This document shows, piece by piece, positions 56,276 to 64,000 of a DNA stretch of 64,000 nucleotides. The notes beneath the pieces are model-generated. The model ran no database searches. It was given only the letters and a program-made list of their open reading frames with translations, and was not told where the DNA came from. This stretch comes from Elstera cyanobacteriorum (GTDB taxonomy: Bacteria > Pseudomonadota > Alphaproteobacteria > Elsterales > Elsteraceae), in contig NZ_NOXS01000035.1 of the NCBI RefSeq assembly GCF_002251735.1, positions 376,814 through 440,813 on the forward strand, read 5' to 3'. Numbering within the stretch: position 1 is the stretch's first letter; each line of letters begins with the position of its first letter. Both the position numbers and the translations under genes were made by a program.

Positions 56276-57717
56276 CGCGGCTGCCGTTCCTGGCCAATCG
56301 CCGCCTGCGCATCACGCTGCTGGCGCTGATGGTGCTGCTGACGCTGGTTGCGGCGGCAGTGACCCATCTTGCCAATGTCGAACGGCAGAGCGCCGCCCGC
56401 TTGGATTTCTCGCGCAGCCCCTGGGCCATCGCCGCGACGGAGGTGGAAACTCTGCGGTATGGGCAAGCGTTAGAGTTACTGGCTTATGGCCGTCGGTCGC
56501 CCGAGGTGATCGAGGAAGCCCGCCGCCGCTTCGATACAACCTGGAGCCGGGTGGATATTCTAAAGACTGGCCCCGAAGGACGCCCATTGCTGCGCCTGCC
56601 CGGCTATCCCGAAACCCTGGCTGCCTTCGATAAAACGCTCCAAGAGCAGGAAGGGTTGATTGACCGGCTAGAAGCGGCAACGCCGGAGGAGCTGCACGCA
56701 GCCCACAAGGCCATAGATGCGATTATCCCCCGGCTGCGCGACGCTTTTTTAATGATGCTGACCGATGCGAACTACAATGGTCTGCGCACAAGCGCCGCTC
56801 ATGATCTTCTGGAAGGGCGCTTATCGTTTCTGCTGACGGCCCTCGGCAGCCTCGTTGTGCTGCTGTTCCTGCTGCTGATGTCGGAAATCCGCGAAGCCCG
56901 GCGCCTGCTCCGCCAGTCGGACGCGATGGTCGCGGTCCTGCGCGACCGAGAAGCAGAGCTGGCCCGCCTGCACGCTGAAGCAACCGACGCCCAGCAGCGG
57001 GCGGAGGATGCCAACCGCGCTAAGACCGTCTTCCTTGCCCATGTTAGCCACGAGCTACGGACGCCGCTGCACTCGATCCTCGGGTTTTCCGAGACCATCA
57101 ACCGCGAAAGTTTCGGCCCGATCCAGCCGCCGCGTTATGCCGAATATGTGCAGTATATCCATCAAAGCGCCGAGCATCTCTCGACCCTCGTCGAAGATCT
57201 TCTGTCGTTAAGCCGCATCGAGGCCAAGGAATATACGCTGAACGAAGCCCGGCAAGACCTTGGGGCGCCGTGCCGCTTCGCCGCCGACCTGCTGCGCGCC
57301 AAGGCAGAGGAAGCCCAGGTGACCCTGGTGCTAAAGGAGCCGGAGGGGCCGCGCCGCGTCATCTATGCCGAACAGCGGGCCATGCGGCAAAGCGTGCTGA
57401 ACCTGCTGAACAACGCCATCAAATTCACCCCGAAGGGCGGCACGGTGACGCTTGCCTGGGGCCTGAATGACGCAGGGGCACCGCAAATCAGCGTGACAGA
57501 TACCGGGATCGGCATTTCCAGCGATGATCAGCGCGTGATCTTCGATCCGTTCTTCCAGGTCGATAATGGCCTGACCCGCCAGCACATTGGCGCCGGGTTG
57601 GGCCTGCCGCTGGTCAAATCTCTCATGGAATTACATGGCGGCAGCGTGACCGTGCAAAGCGCGCCCGGCCAGGGCAGTTGCTTCACCCTAACCCTGCCGA
57701 AAGACCGGCTGATCTAG
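56272..57717 (+). CDS. Membrane sensor histidine kinase
   Basis: A 481-residue kinase. Two membrane helices (about residues 12-32 and 188-208) bracket a periplasmic helical sensor of about 150 residues; a cytoplasmic coiled coil leads to HisKA (HVSHELRTPLHSILGF, with the phosphorylated His), then HATPase with NNAIKFTPKGG, DTGIGIS and GAGLGLPLVKSL. The region after the His (FGPIQPPRYAEYV) is like PleC/DivJ kinases. It starts with GTG at 56272 overlapping the SUOX-like gene, which could be its periplasmic input. No response regulator gene is adjacent. Confidence 0.9.
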   Translation: MTRLPFLANRRLRITLLALMVLLTLVAAAVTHLANVERQSAARLDFSRSPWAIAATEVETLRYGQALELLAYGRRSPEVIEEARRRFDTTWSRVDILKTGPEGRPLLRLPGYPETLAAFDKTLQEQEGLIDRLEAATPEELHAAHKAIDAIIPRLRDAFLMMLTDANYNGLRTSAAHDLLEGRLSFLLTALGSLVVLLFLLLMSEIREARRLLRQSDAMVAVLRDREAELARLHAEATDAQQRAEDANRAKTVFLAHVSHELRTPLHSILGFSETINRESFGPIQPPRYAEYVQYIHQSAEHLSTLVEDLLSLSRIEAKEYTLNEARQDLGAPCRFAADLLRAKAEEAQVTLVLKEPEGPRRVIYAEQRAMRQSVLNLLNNAIKFTPKGGTVTLAWGLNDAGAPQISVTDTGIGISSDDQRVIFDPFFQVDNGLTRQHIGAGLGLPLVKSLMELHGGSVTVQSAPGQGSCFTLTLPKDRLI

Positions 57718-57729
57718 GCTGCAACGCAC

Positions 57730-57825
57730 AAAAAAAGAGCCGCGCTAAAAGCGCGGCTGCCGAGTTTAGGGAGGAAACGCTCAAGAGCGTCAGCGGGATG
57801 GAGAGAAACTCTCGATGCCGCACTG
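57730..57825 (-). ncRNA. mmgR: mmgR/suhB (alpha-r8)-like small RNA
   Basis: On the minus strand the intergenic region holds an RNA of roughly 80-95 nt. It has a 5' hairpin region (GAGAGTTTCTCTC), a small ACGCTC/GAGCGT hairpin, then TTTCCTCCCT (57768-57777), the exposed 10-base stretch I recall as conserved in alphaproteobacterial mmgR RNAs, and a terminator: a perfect 9-bp stem AGCCGCGCT/AGCGCGGCT (57738-57758) with 3-base loop and seven T (57730-57736). mmgR in Sinorhizobium limits polyhydroxybutyrate storage. A perfect -35 lies upstream at 57852-57857. The exact 5' end is not fixed. Confidence 0.75.
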
Positions 57826-57833
57826 CAAAAGTA

Positions 57834-57857
57834 GTATGGTGCGGTGCAGCGTGTCAA
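57834..57857 (-). promoter_or_regulatory. Promoter of the mmgR-like sRNA
   Basis: Minus-strand TTGACA (complement of 57852-57857) is an exact -35 consensus; TACTAC or TACTTT follows 15-18 bases on. It is correctly oriented and placed to start the sRNA near 57822-57826. Confidence 0.55.
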
Positions 57858-58061
57858 GGCTGAAACGGCGCTACATCTGGACATTCTGTCGCACCCTGGG
57901 GAACTTTCCAAGGACGCGGCCTAAAAAGCACGGGGGACACGCCCATAGACTCGCCCCCGCCCCCCGGATCAGCTATGCTCCGGGCACGGGGCGAGGTGAT
58001 TTAACCCTGTTTCGGGCGTCTGGGCCGCCCGCAGACACTTGGTGACGGCAGGCGGTGCTAC
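57858..58061 (+). other. Upstream region of the second kinase gene
   Basis: No gene. A long GC-rich hairpin is present: TCGCCCC (57951-57957) with GGGGCGA (57988-57994), enclosing CCCGG (57963-57967) with CCGGG (57980-57984). It probably lies in the 5' leader of the kinase gene at 58062; function unknown. Confidence 0.3.
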
Positions 58062-59708
<1,647 letters not shown>

Positions 59709-59819
59709 TACCCCCCGTCTCACAGCCGTTGAAGATCGGTTGACAAGCCCCTGACGCGGCGGCATTCTTGCCGCATAGGTTCGGCGTTTGTTCCGATCTT
59801 TCCAGGCAGGAGGCGCAGC

Positions 59820-60398
59820 ATGGCACGGCAGGAACTCCAGACCCCCGGGACCGATCTGGCACGGCTGGCCAAACTGCTGGCGCGGCTCGATAGCGATCAA
59901 GATGCCGAGGTACTGGCCGCGGCGCGGGCGGCATCGCGCCTGCTGCGGGTGGCCGGGCTTGGCTGGGATGATGTGATTAGCGCTGCCCCCGGTAAGGGCT
60001 GGCGCGGCTTTCTCGACCTCGGGAAAATGCTCGCGGCGGAAACCAAGCGCCGGATTGCTGCCGAGCGTGCTGCCCACCATTGGCAAACCCTCGCCCGGTT
60101 GCGGGAAGCGGCGGTCAAACCCGACCCGATGGTCGCCCCGGCGGCAGCGGCCCCTTCCCCCACCCCCGACGATACCGAAACGGTGATTATCGAAGAGGCG
60201 GCGACGGGCCATCCGCTGATCGACCGGCTGCTGGCCGCCCCCGGCCTCGATGCCGCCCAACGCCGACGGGTGGAAGCGATTGCCAGTTGGTATCGCCGCT
60301 CCGGCGATCTGCTGGAAACCGAAAGCCGCGATTTGGAAGCCTTTGGCCAGCAGGTCGGGCTTATCCCCCAGTATCACCTTCAGCGCGTTGCGGCATAA
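59820..60398 (+). CDS. Hypothetical protein
   Basis: A 192-residue soluble protein not recognised. The N-terminal 95 residues are predicted helical (GTDLARLAKLLARLDSDQDA, and AASRLLRVAGLGWDDVISA), then a Pro/Ala linker (about 100-125), then a C-terminal helical part (HPLIDRLLAAPGLDAAQRRR). The first part resembles short segments of alphaproteobacterial proteins annotated only as hypothetical. Coding character is supported by the normal codon pattern, AGGAGG-like site before the ATG, and a hairpin after the stop. Confidence 0.7.
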   Translation: MARQELQTPGTDLARLAKLLARLDSDQDAEVLAAARAASRLLRVAGLGWDDVISAAPGKGWRGFLDLGKMLAAETKRRIAAERAAHHWQTLARLREAAVKPDPMVAPAAAAPSPTPDDTETVIIEEAATGHPLIDRLLAAPGLDAAQRRRVEAIASWYRRSGDLLETESRDLEAFGQQVGLIPQYHLQRVAA

Positions 60399-60525
60399 AA
60401 AACGGCTGAAGCGTTGCCCACGCTTCAGCCGTTTCAATGTTGCGGGCGCCTTTGCCCGAAAGCACCCGCGCAACCAGTCGGCGGGGAGGGGAGAGAGCCA
60501 ACCAGTTGATTGGCTTAAAACGTAT
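60395..60525 (-). ncRNA. Candidate small RNA or long 3' UTR with strong terminator
   Basis: On the minus strand this region reads as an AGCCAA/TTGGCT hairpin, then a pyrimidine-rich single strand (CTCTCTCCCCTCCCC), then a GTTGCG/CGCAAC stem, then a terminator (60400-60434): a 15-bp perfect stem AAACGGCTGAAGCGT/ACGCTTCAGCCGTTT with 5-nt loop followed by TTTTTT. The layout is that of alphaproteobacterial sRNAs with an anti-Shine-Dalgarno C-rich loop. It could also be the 3' UTR of the Lrp gene 130 bases away. On the plus strand the same hairpin can terminate the gene ending at 60398. Confidence 0.45.
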
Positions 60526-60660
60526 CATCGCTACATCATCTTGTCATCAAATTTCGCGATCCGGTGAATAGGGCCGGATTATGCCGATTTTCTTTGGCTT
60601 TTCGTAATCTGACTACAGCGCATGGGGGCATTCTGACGCCCTGGCGAAATCCTGCAAAAA

Positions 60661-61179
60661 TCAGGACAGGATGATAGACGGATCATTATCCTTTTCGATC
60701 AAATGATGCAGCGGCATCCCGGCATAGGCCTTGACCGGTTTTATGACAATATGGCTGAAAAACTTATCAATCCCCACATCGGAATTAATCATCTTCTCGC
60801 TGAGGATCTGGTAATCGCGCACGTCGGTACAGACGAACTTCAGTAAGTAATCATAGCCACCCCCAATGGAATAGGCTTCGATCACTTCAGGAATTTTAGC
60901 GATCACGCTTTCAAAGCGCTCGTAATCTTCGCTGCGCTGGTTCTTCAACGTCACTTCGGCATAGACCAAGACGTTGCGGCACAGTTGATCGAGGTCGATT
61001 TCAGCCGAATAACGCTTGATATATCCTGCCGCTTCTAGGCGCTTAACCCGTTCCAGGCAGGGGCTGGGCGATAGGCCAACTTTCTCGGCCAGCTTAAGAT
61101 TGGTGATCCGCCCCTCGGTTTGTAATGCTGCGAGGAGTTTGAGATCGGTCCGATCGAGTTTCCGTGGCGTCTTGGCCAT
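60661..61179 (-). CDS. Lrp/AsnC-family transcriptional regulator
   Basis: A 172-residue regulator with an N-terminal helix-turn-helix (LDRTDLKLLAALQTEGRITNLKLAEKVGLSPSP) and a C-terminal RAM domain (VLVYAEVTL and the effector loop IGGGYDYLLKFVCTDV). It likely senses an amino acid and controls amino-acid transport or breakdown. Its targets are not shown by the neighbours. It is downstream on the same strand of the GGDEF-EAL gene, with 71 bases between. Confidence 0.92.
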   Translation of the reverse strand: MAKTPRKLDRTDLKLLAALQTEGRITNLKLAEKVGLSPSPCLERVKRLEAAGYIKRYSAEIDLDQLCRNVLVYAEVTLKNQRSEDYERFESVIAKIPEVIEAYSIGGGYDYLLKFVCTDVRDYQILSEKMINSDVGIDKFFSHIVIKPVKAYAGMPLHHLIEKDNDPSIILS

Positions 61180-61250
61180 GCCCTATCCTGCCGAATTTTA
61201 TTCTGCGTTCTGTCAGGCATAGCCCAAAACCGCCGCGCTGGCGAGAGGGG

Positions 61251-63335
61251 TCAGCGCGGGCTATTCGCCGGATGCCGGGTGAGATAGGTCGAAAAATCCC
61301 CAACCGACAGGGGCCGGGCGAAATAATAGCCCTGCACCTCGCGGCACCCGATTTCTTGCAGGCATTCGAACTGGCTTTCGGTCTCGACCCCTTCCGCCAC
61401 CGTTTCCAGCGTCAGGCTTGCCGCCATCGACACAATGGCCTGGCAAATCGCGCGATCATCGGCATTATCGGAAATGCCGGAAATGAAACTGCGGTCGATC
61501 TTCAACAGATCAATCGGCAAGCGCTTGAGATACGACAGCGACGAATAGCCGGTGCCAAAATCATCAATGGCAATTGTTATGCCGAGGGCTTTTAAGTCCT
61601 GCAAAAGATCAACCGCCCGATCAAGATCGCTCATCAGGCCGCTTTCTGTGATCTCCAGCTCCAGATTGGCCGGGGGCAAGCCCGAGGCTTCCAGCGCCTC
61701 CACCACTTTTTGCAGCAGCCCGGCGTCGCGGAACTGGCGGACGGATAGATTGATCGCCACTTTCAAATCGGGAAAGCCCCGCTGCATCCAGTAGCGCGCC
61801 TGTTTGCAGGCGGTTTCCAACACCCAATGGCCGATAGGGACGATCAGGCCCGATTCTTCGGCAATCGGGATAAAATGCGATGGCGGGATGCGACCCATTT
61901 CTGGGTGGTCCCAGCGCAATAGCGCCTCCATCCCCCGCAGGGTGCCATCGAGCGTGCCGAGACGCGGTTGATATTCCAGCGAAAATTCCCCCCGCTCCGC
62001 CGCCCGGCGCAGATCGGTCTCAATCGCCAGCCGCCCGGCGCGACGGTCGCGCACCCGTTCGGAATAGACAACCGTGGTGGCGCGCCCCGCCTCTTTCGCC
62101 TCATAGGTCGCCGCTTGCGCCGCCGTCAGCAGGTTCGACGGCTCACTCGCGTGATCCGGGTAGAGCGCGATCCCCTGCGAGAGCGAGATATAAAGTTCCG
62201 ACTGGTCGATCAAGAATGTCCGGGCCGAGGCTTCTTCCACCCGCCGCGCCAGCCGGTCGATGGTCGCGACCGGATCGAGGGTCGAGGAGATGATAACGAA
62301 ATCATCACCGCCGAGATGCCCCAGCAGGTCGCCTTCCTCAAGATCGCCCCCCAAGCGCCCGCCCACGGCTTGCAGCAACCGGTCGCCCGGCCCATGCCCA
62401 AAGAAATCGTTCACATATTTAAAGTGATCAATATCGATCGAAATGGCGACGATGGTTCTAAGCGGCGCCTGGGCGATCATCCGTTCAAGATGTTGGAGGA
62501 TTTTGACCCGGTTCGGCAGCCGGGTCAGCGGATCGTAAAGCGCCAGCCGTTCCAACCGGCTTTCGATGCGCTTGCGGTCCGACACATCGCGCACAGTGAC
62601 CAGATGGGCGGAAACGGTTGGCAGGGGTAGCGGCGAGACGGCCATTTCGCCTGGAAAACCGATGCCATCGACCCGCGACATGGTAATCGACCGCCCTGTG
62701 CCCAGCGTGCTGCGTGGCACCGCCCGGATAAGCATCTGGACCGATGCCTCTTCCCCCATACCGCCATCTTCGAACAAGGTCGGCGCCAGTAACGGCCAGA
62801 CCGACATGCCGCGCGCCGGGTCCCGATCAACGGCGAAAACCCGCTGGGCCGCCGTATTGAGATCGAGGATCCGGCCATCATCATCCACCAGCAGAACCGC
62901 ATCGCCGACCGTATCCAAGAGACGGCTGAGCACATCCTGTTGGTCGGCCAACGGGCCAAGAGCGGAAACCGGTTCGAAAATCAGCAGCCAATCGCCGCCC
63001 GGCACCAGTCGCAGCGGCGAGACGAATAATTGGCACAGCGGCTCGCTGGCCCCGGCCCCCATATCCTTCAGCGCCACCGTGACCGCACCACCAGCCTGCG
63101 CGCGCTGGGCCAGGTCTAACGGCTCGGCAGAAACCGCGCGGCACAGGGCCGCCCAGGGGGTTTCGATCAAACTCGCTACCGGGCGTCGAAAAAGGGCCGC
63201 CGCCGCCGGATTGGCATAGAATACCGCCGCGCCCCGCACGCACACCACGGCCGTCGGCAGCCGGTCATAGGCGGCGCCAAGAGAGCCTGAGGGTTCAGCG
63301 TCTGCCGATACCGAGAAGGAGGGCTGCGCAACCAT
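61251..63335 (-). CDS. PAS-GGDEF-EAL cyclic-di-GMP protein
   Basis: A 694-residue soluble protein. PAS-like domains at about residues 20-110 and 115-235, GGDEF domain with DIDHFKYVNDFFGH and the signature LGHLGGDDFVI (GGDDF instead of GGDEF/GGEEF), and an EAL domain with GMEALLRWDHPE, NLELEITESG and DDFGTGYSSLSYLKRLP, the full set of phosphodiesterase metal and catalytic residues. It thus likely breaks down c-di-GMP; cyclase activity is uncertain because the fourth signature residue is Asp. ATG at 63335 chosen over a TTG six codons upstream. No membrane helix. Confidence 0.9.
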   Translation of the reverse strand: MVAQPSFSVSADAEPSGSLGAAYDRLPTAVVCVRGAAVFYANPAAAALFRRPVASLIETPWAALCRAVSAEPLDLAQRAQAGGAVTVALKDMGAGASEPLCQLFVSPLRLVPGGDWLLIFEPVSALGPLADQQDVLSRLLDTVGDAVLLVDDDGRILDLNTAAQRVFAVDRDPARGMSVWPLLAPTLFEDGGMGEEASVQMLIRAVPRSTLGTGRSITMSRVDGIGFPGEMAVSPLPLPTVSAHLVTVRDVSDRKRIESRLERLALYDPLTRLPNRVKILQHLERMIAQAPLRTIVAISIDIDHFKYVNDFFGHGPGDRLLQAVGGRLGGDLEEGDLLGHLGGDDFVIISSTLDPVATIDRLARRVEEASARTFLIDQSELYISLSQGIALYPDHASEPSNLLTAAQAATYEAKEAGRATTVVYSERVRDRRAGRLAIETDLRRAAERGEFSLEYQPRLGTLDGTLRGMEALLRWDHPEMGRIPPSHFIPIAEESGLIVPIGHWVLETACKQARYWMQRGFPDLKVAINLSVRQFRDAGLLQKVVEALEASGLPPANLELEITESGLMSDLDRAVDLLQDLKALGITIAIDDFGTGYSSLSYLKRLPIDLLKIDRSFISGISDNADDRAICQAIVSMAASLTLETVAEGVETESQFECLQEIGCREVQGYYFARPLSVGDFSTYLTRHPANSPR

Positions 63336-63479
63336 GAGACTCAGTGTAGCCAAGGGACAGGGGCATTCCAGTCAAAAGCCACATCCACCTCGCAAAAAAA
63401 CCATTGTGCTGCAAAGGATTTTCCCGCTGCAGCTTAGAGAGATAGACTGAATCAAATTACATAAAATTCCATTAAGATC

Positions 63480-63508
63480 AAAAAAGGGCGACTGTTTGCC
63501 GCCCTTTT
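63480..63508 (-). terminator. Rho-independent terminator of the bolA-grxD operon
   Basis: On the minus strand AAAAGGGCG/CGCCCTTTT form a 9-bp stem with 9-nt loop followed by six T. It lies 13 bases past the grxD stop. Confidence 0.88.
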
Positions 63509-63521
63509 CGACTAAAACGGC

Positions 63522-63860
63522 TTATGCCGCTTGAACATTGATGCCCTTGGTATTGAACATCTCCAGCAGTTCACCCGACTCGAACATCTCGCGGATAATA
63601 TCGCAACCGCCGATAAATTCGCCCTTCACGTAAAGCTGCGGAATCGTCGGCCAGTTGGTGTAATCTTTAATGCCCTGGCGAATGCCGGGGTCATCCAGAA
63701 CATTGATACCCTTGAACGGCACGTTCAGATGATTGAGCACCTGGACGACGGCGGCGGAAAAGCCGCACATCGGAAACACCGGGGTGCCCTTCATGAACAG
63801 CACCACATCGGTGCCGGTCACTTCCTGATGAATGCGGTCCCGAACGGTAGCGTCAGTCAT
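63522..63860 (-). CDS. grxD: Monothiol glutaredoxin GrxD
   Basis: A 112-residue monothiol glutaredoxin with the CGFS active site (FPMCGFSAAVVQVLN), IPQLYVKGEFIGGCDIIREM and the KGTPVFP segment. It binds a bridging [2Fe-2S] cluster with glutathione and hands it on, often together with BolA, whose gene lies just upstream with a 27-base gap. Start ATG at 63860. Length is normal. Confidence 0.95.
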   Translation of the reverse strand: MTDATVRDRIHQEVTGTDVVLFMKGTPVFPMCGFSAAVVQVLNHLNVPFKGINVLDDPGIRQGIKDYTNWPTIPQLYVKGEFIGGCDIIREMFESGELLEMFNTKGINVQAA

Positions 63861-63887
63861 AGCGATATCCTTTCAGCGGAAAGCGGG

Positions 63888-64000
63888 TCAGGCGTCCGGG
63901 GTGGCGGTTTGCAGGGCGAGCGCATGCAGCTCGCCCCCCATTTTGCCGCGCAGGGCCGCATAGACCATTTGGTGTTGCTGCACGCGACTCTTGCCCCGGA
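63888..64000 (-). CDS. bolA: BolA-family protein (3' end only, cut by window edge)
   Basis: The last 36 or so residues of a BolA/IbaG-type protein. They read [20 protein letters not shown], with the family's HQMVY and GGELHALAL, ending TPDA and a stop at 63888-63890. BolA forms complexes with monothiol glutaredoxins for iron-sulfur handling, which fits grxD downstream. The start lies outside the window. Confidence 0.88.
   Translation of the reverse strand, partial: RGKSRVQQHQMVYAALRGKMGGELHALALQTATPDA

Overview
The window is 64 kb of GC-rich, densely packed bacterial chromosome with genes on both strands. The gene set points to an alphaproteobacterium, most likely order Rhodospirillales: a complete division and cell-wall (dcw) cluster with an alpha-type FtsL and a long-linker FtsZ, a SUV3-like RNA helicase next to an S4 protein, a grxC/nitrilase/DUF1178 cluster, PleC/DivJ-like histidine kinases, PAS-containing chemoreceptors, and an mmgR/suhB-like small RNA. 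Genus and species are not resolved. No tRNA, 5S/16S/23S rRNA, insertion sequence, prophage or CRISPR array was seen.

Layout. 0-5.3 kb: 5' part of lpxC (minus strand), two divergent DMT permeases, a secreted cyanophycinase-like peptidase and a PLP fold-type II protein that has lost its PLP lysine. 5.3-5.7 kb: RNase P RNA. 6.1-25.2 kb: mraZ-rsmH-ftsL-ftsI-murE-murF-mraY-murD-ftsW-murG-murC-murB-ddl-ftsQ-ftsA-ftsZ, nearly all stop/start overlapped, preceded by a promoter embedded in four 10-bp-spaced MraZ boxes. 25.5-34 kb: housekeeping genes (tldE/pmbA, GNAT, flavoprotein, lolA, grxC, nitrilase, purB) with an inserted VapBC module and a Fic protein, each with its own repeat-type operator. 34-46 kb: a periplasmic binding protein, two soluble PAS-type chemoreceptors, ROK kinase, MOSC protein, SUV3-like helicase, S4 protein, MscS channel and patatin. 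46-48.4 kb: ferredoxin, then photoactive yellow protein (pyp) overlapping a short adenylate-forming ligase, presumably the p-coumarate chromophore ligase, which carries an acyl-carrier-protein-like N-terminus. 48.5-64 kb: DsbA-like and M48 proteins, a gamma-glutamyltransferase-like lipoprotein lacking its nucleophile, aminotransferase, sfsA, map, radC, a molybdopterin-fold protein overlapping a histidine kinase gene, an mmgR-like sRNA, a second histidine kinase, a second candidate sRNA, an Lrp regulator, a GGDEF-EAL protein, and grxD-bolA.

How the genes work together. The dcw block makes lipid II and assembles the divisome from one coupled transcript that MraZ probably autorepresses. The pyp-pcl pair is a blue-light sensor with its chromophore-activating enzyme; the carrier-like domain suggests the p-coumaroyl thioester may be held on the ligase itself. 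The chemoreceptors, kinases, GGDEF-EAL protein and sRNAs form a sensory and regulatory neighbourhood in which PYP could signal, but no partner is shown by the sequence. Three proteins (PLP type II, GGT-like, molybdopterin-fold) keep their fold but lack a key catalytic residue.
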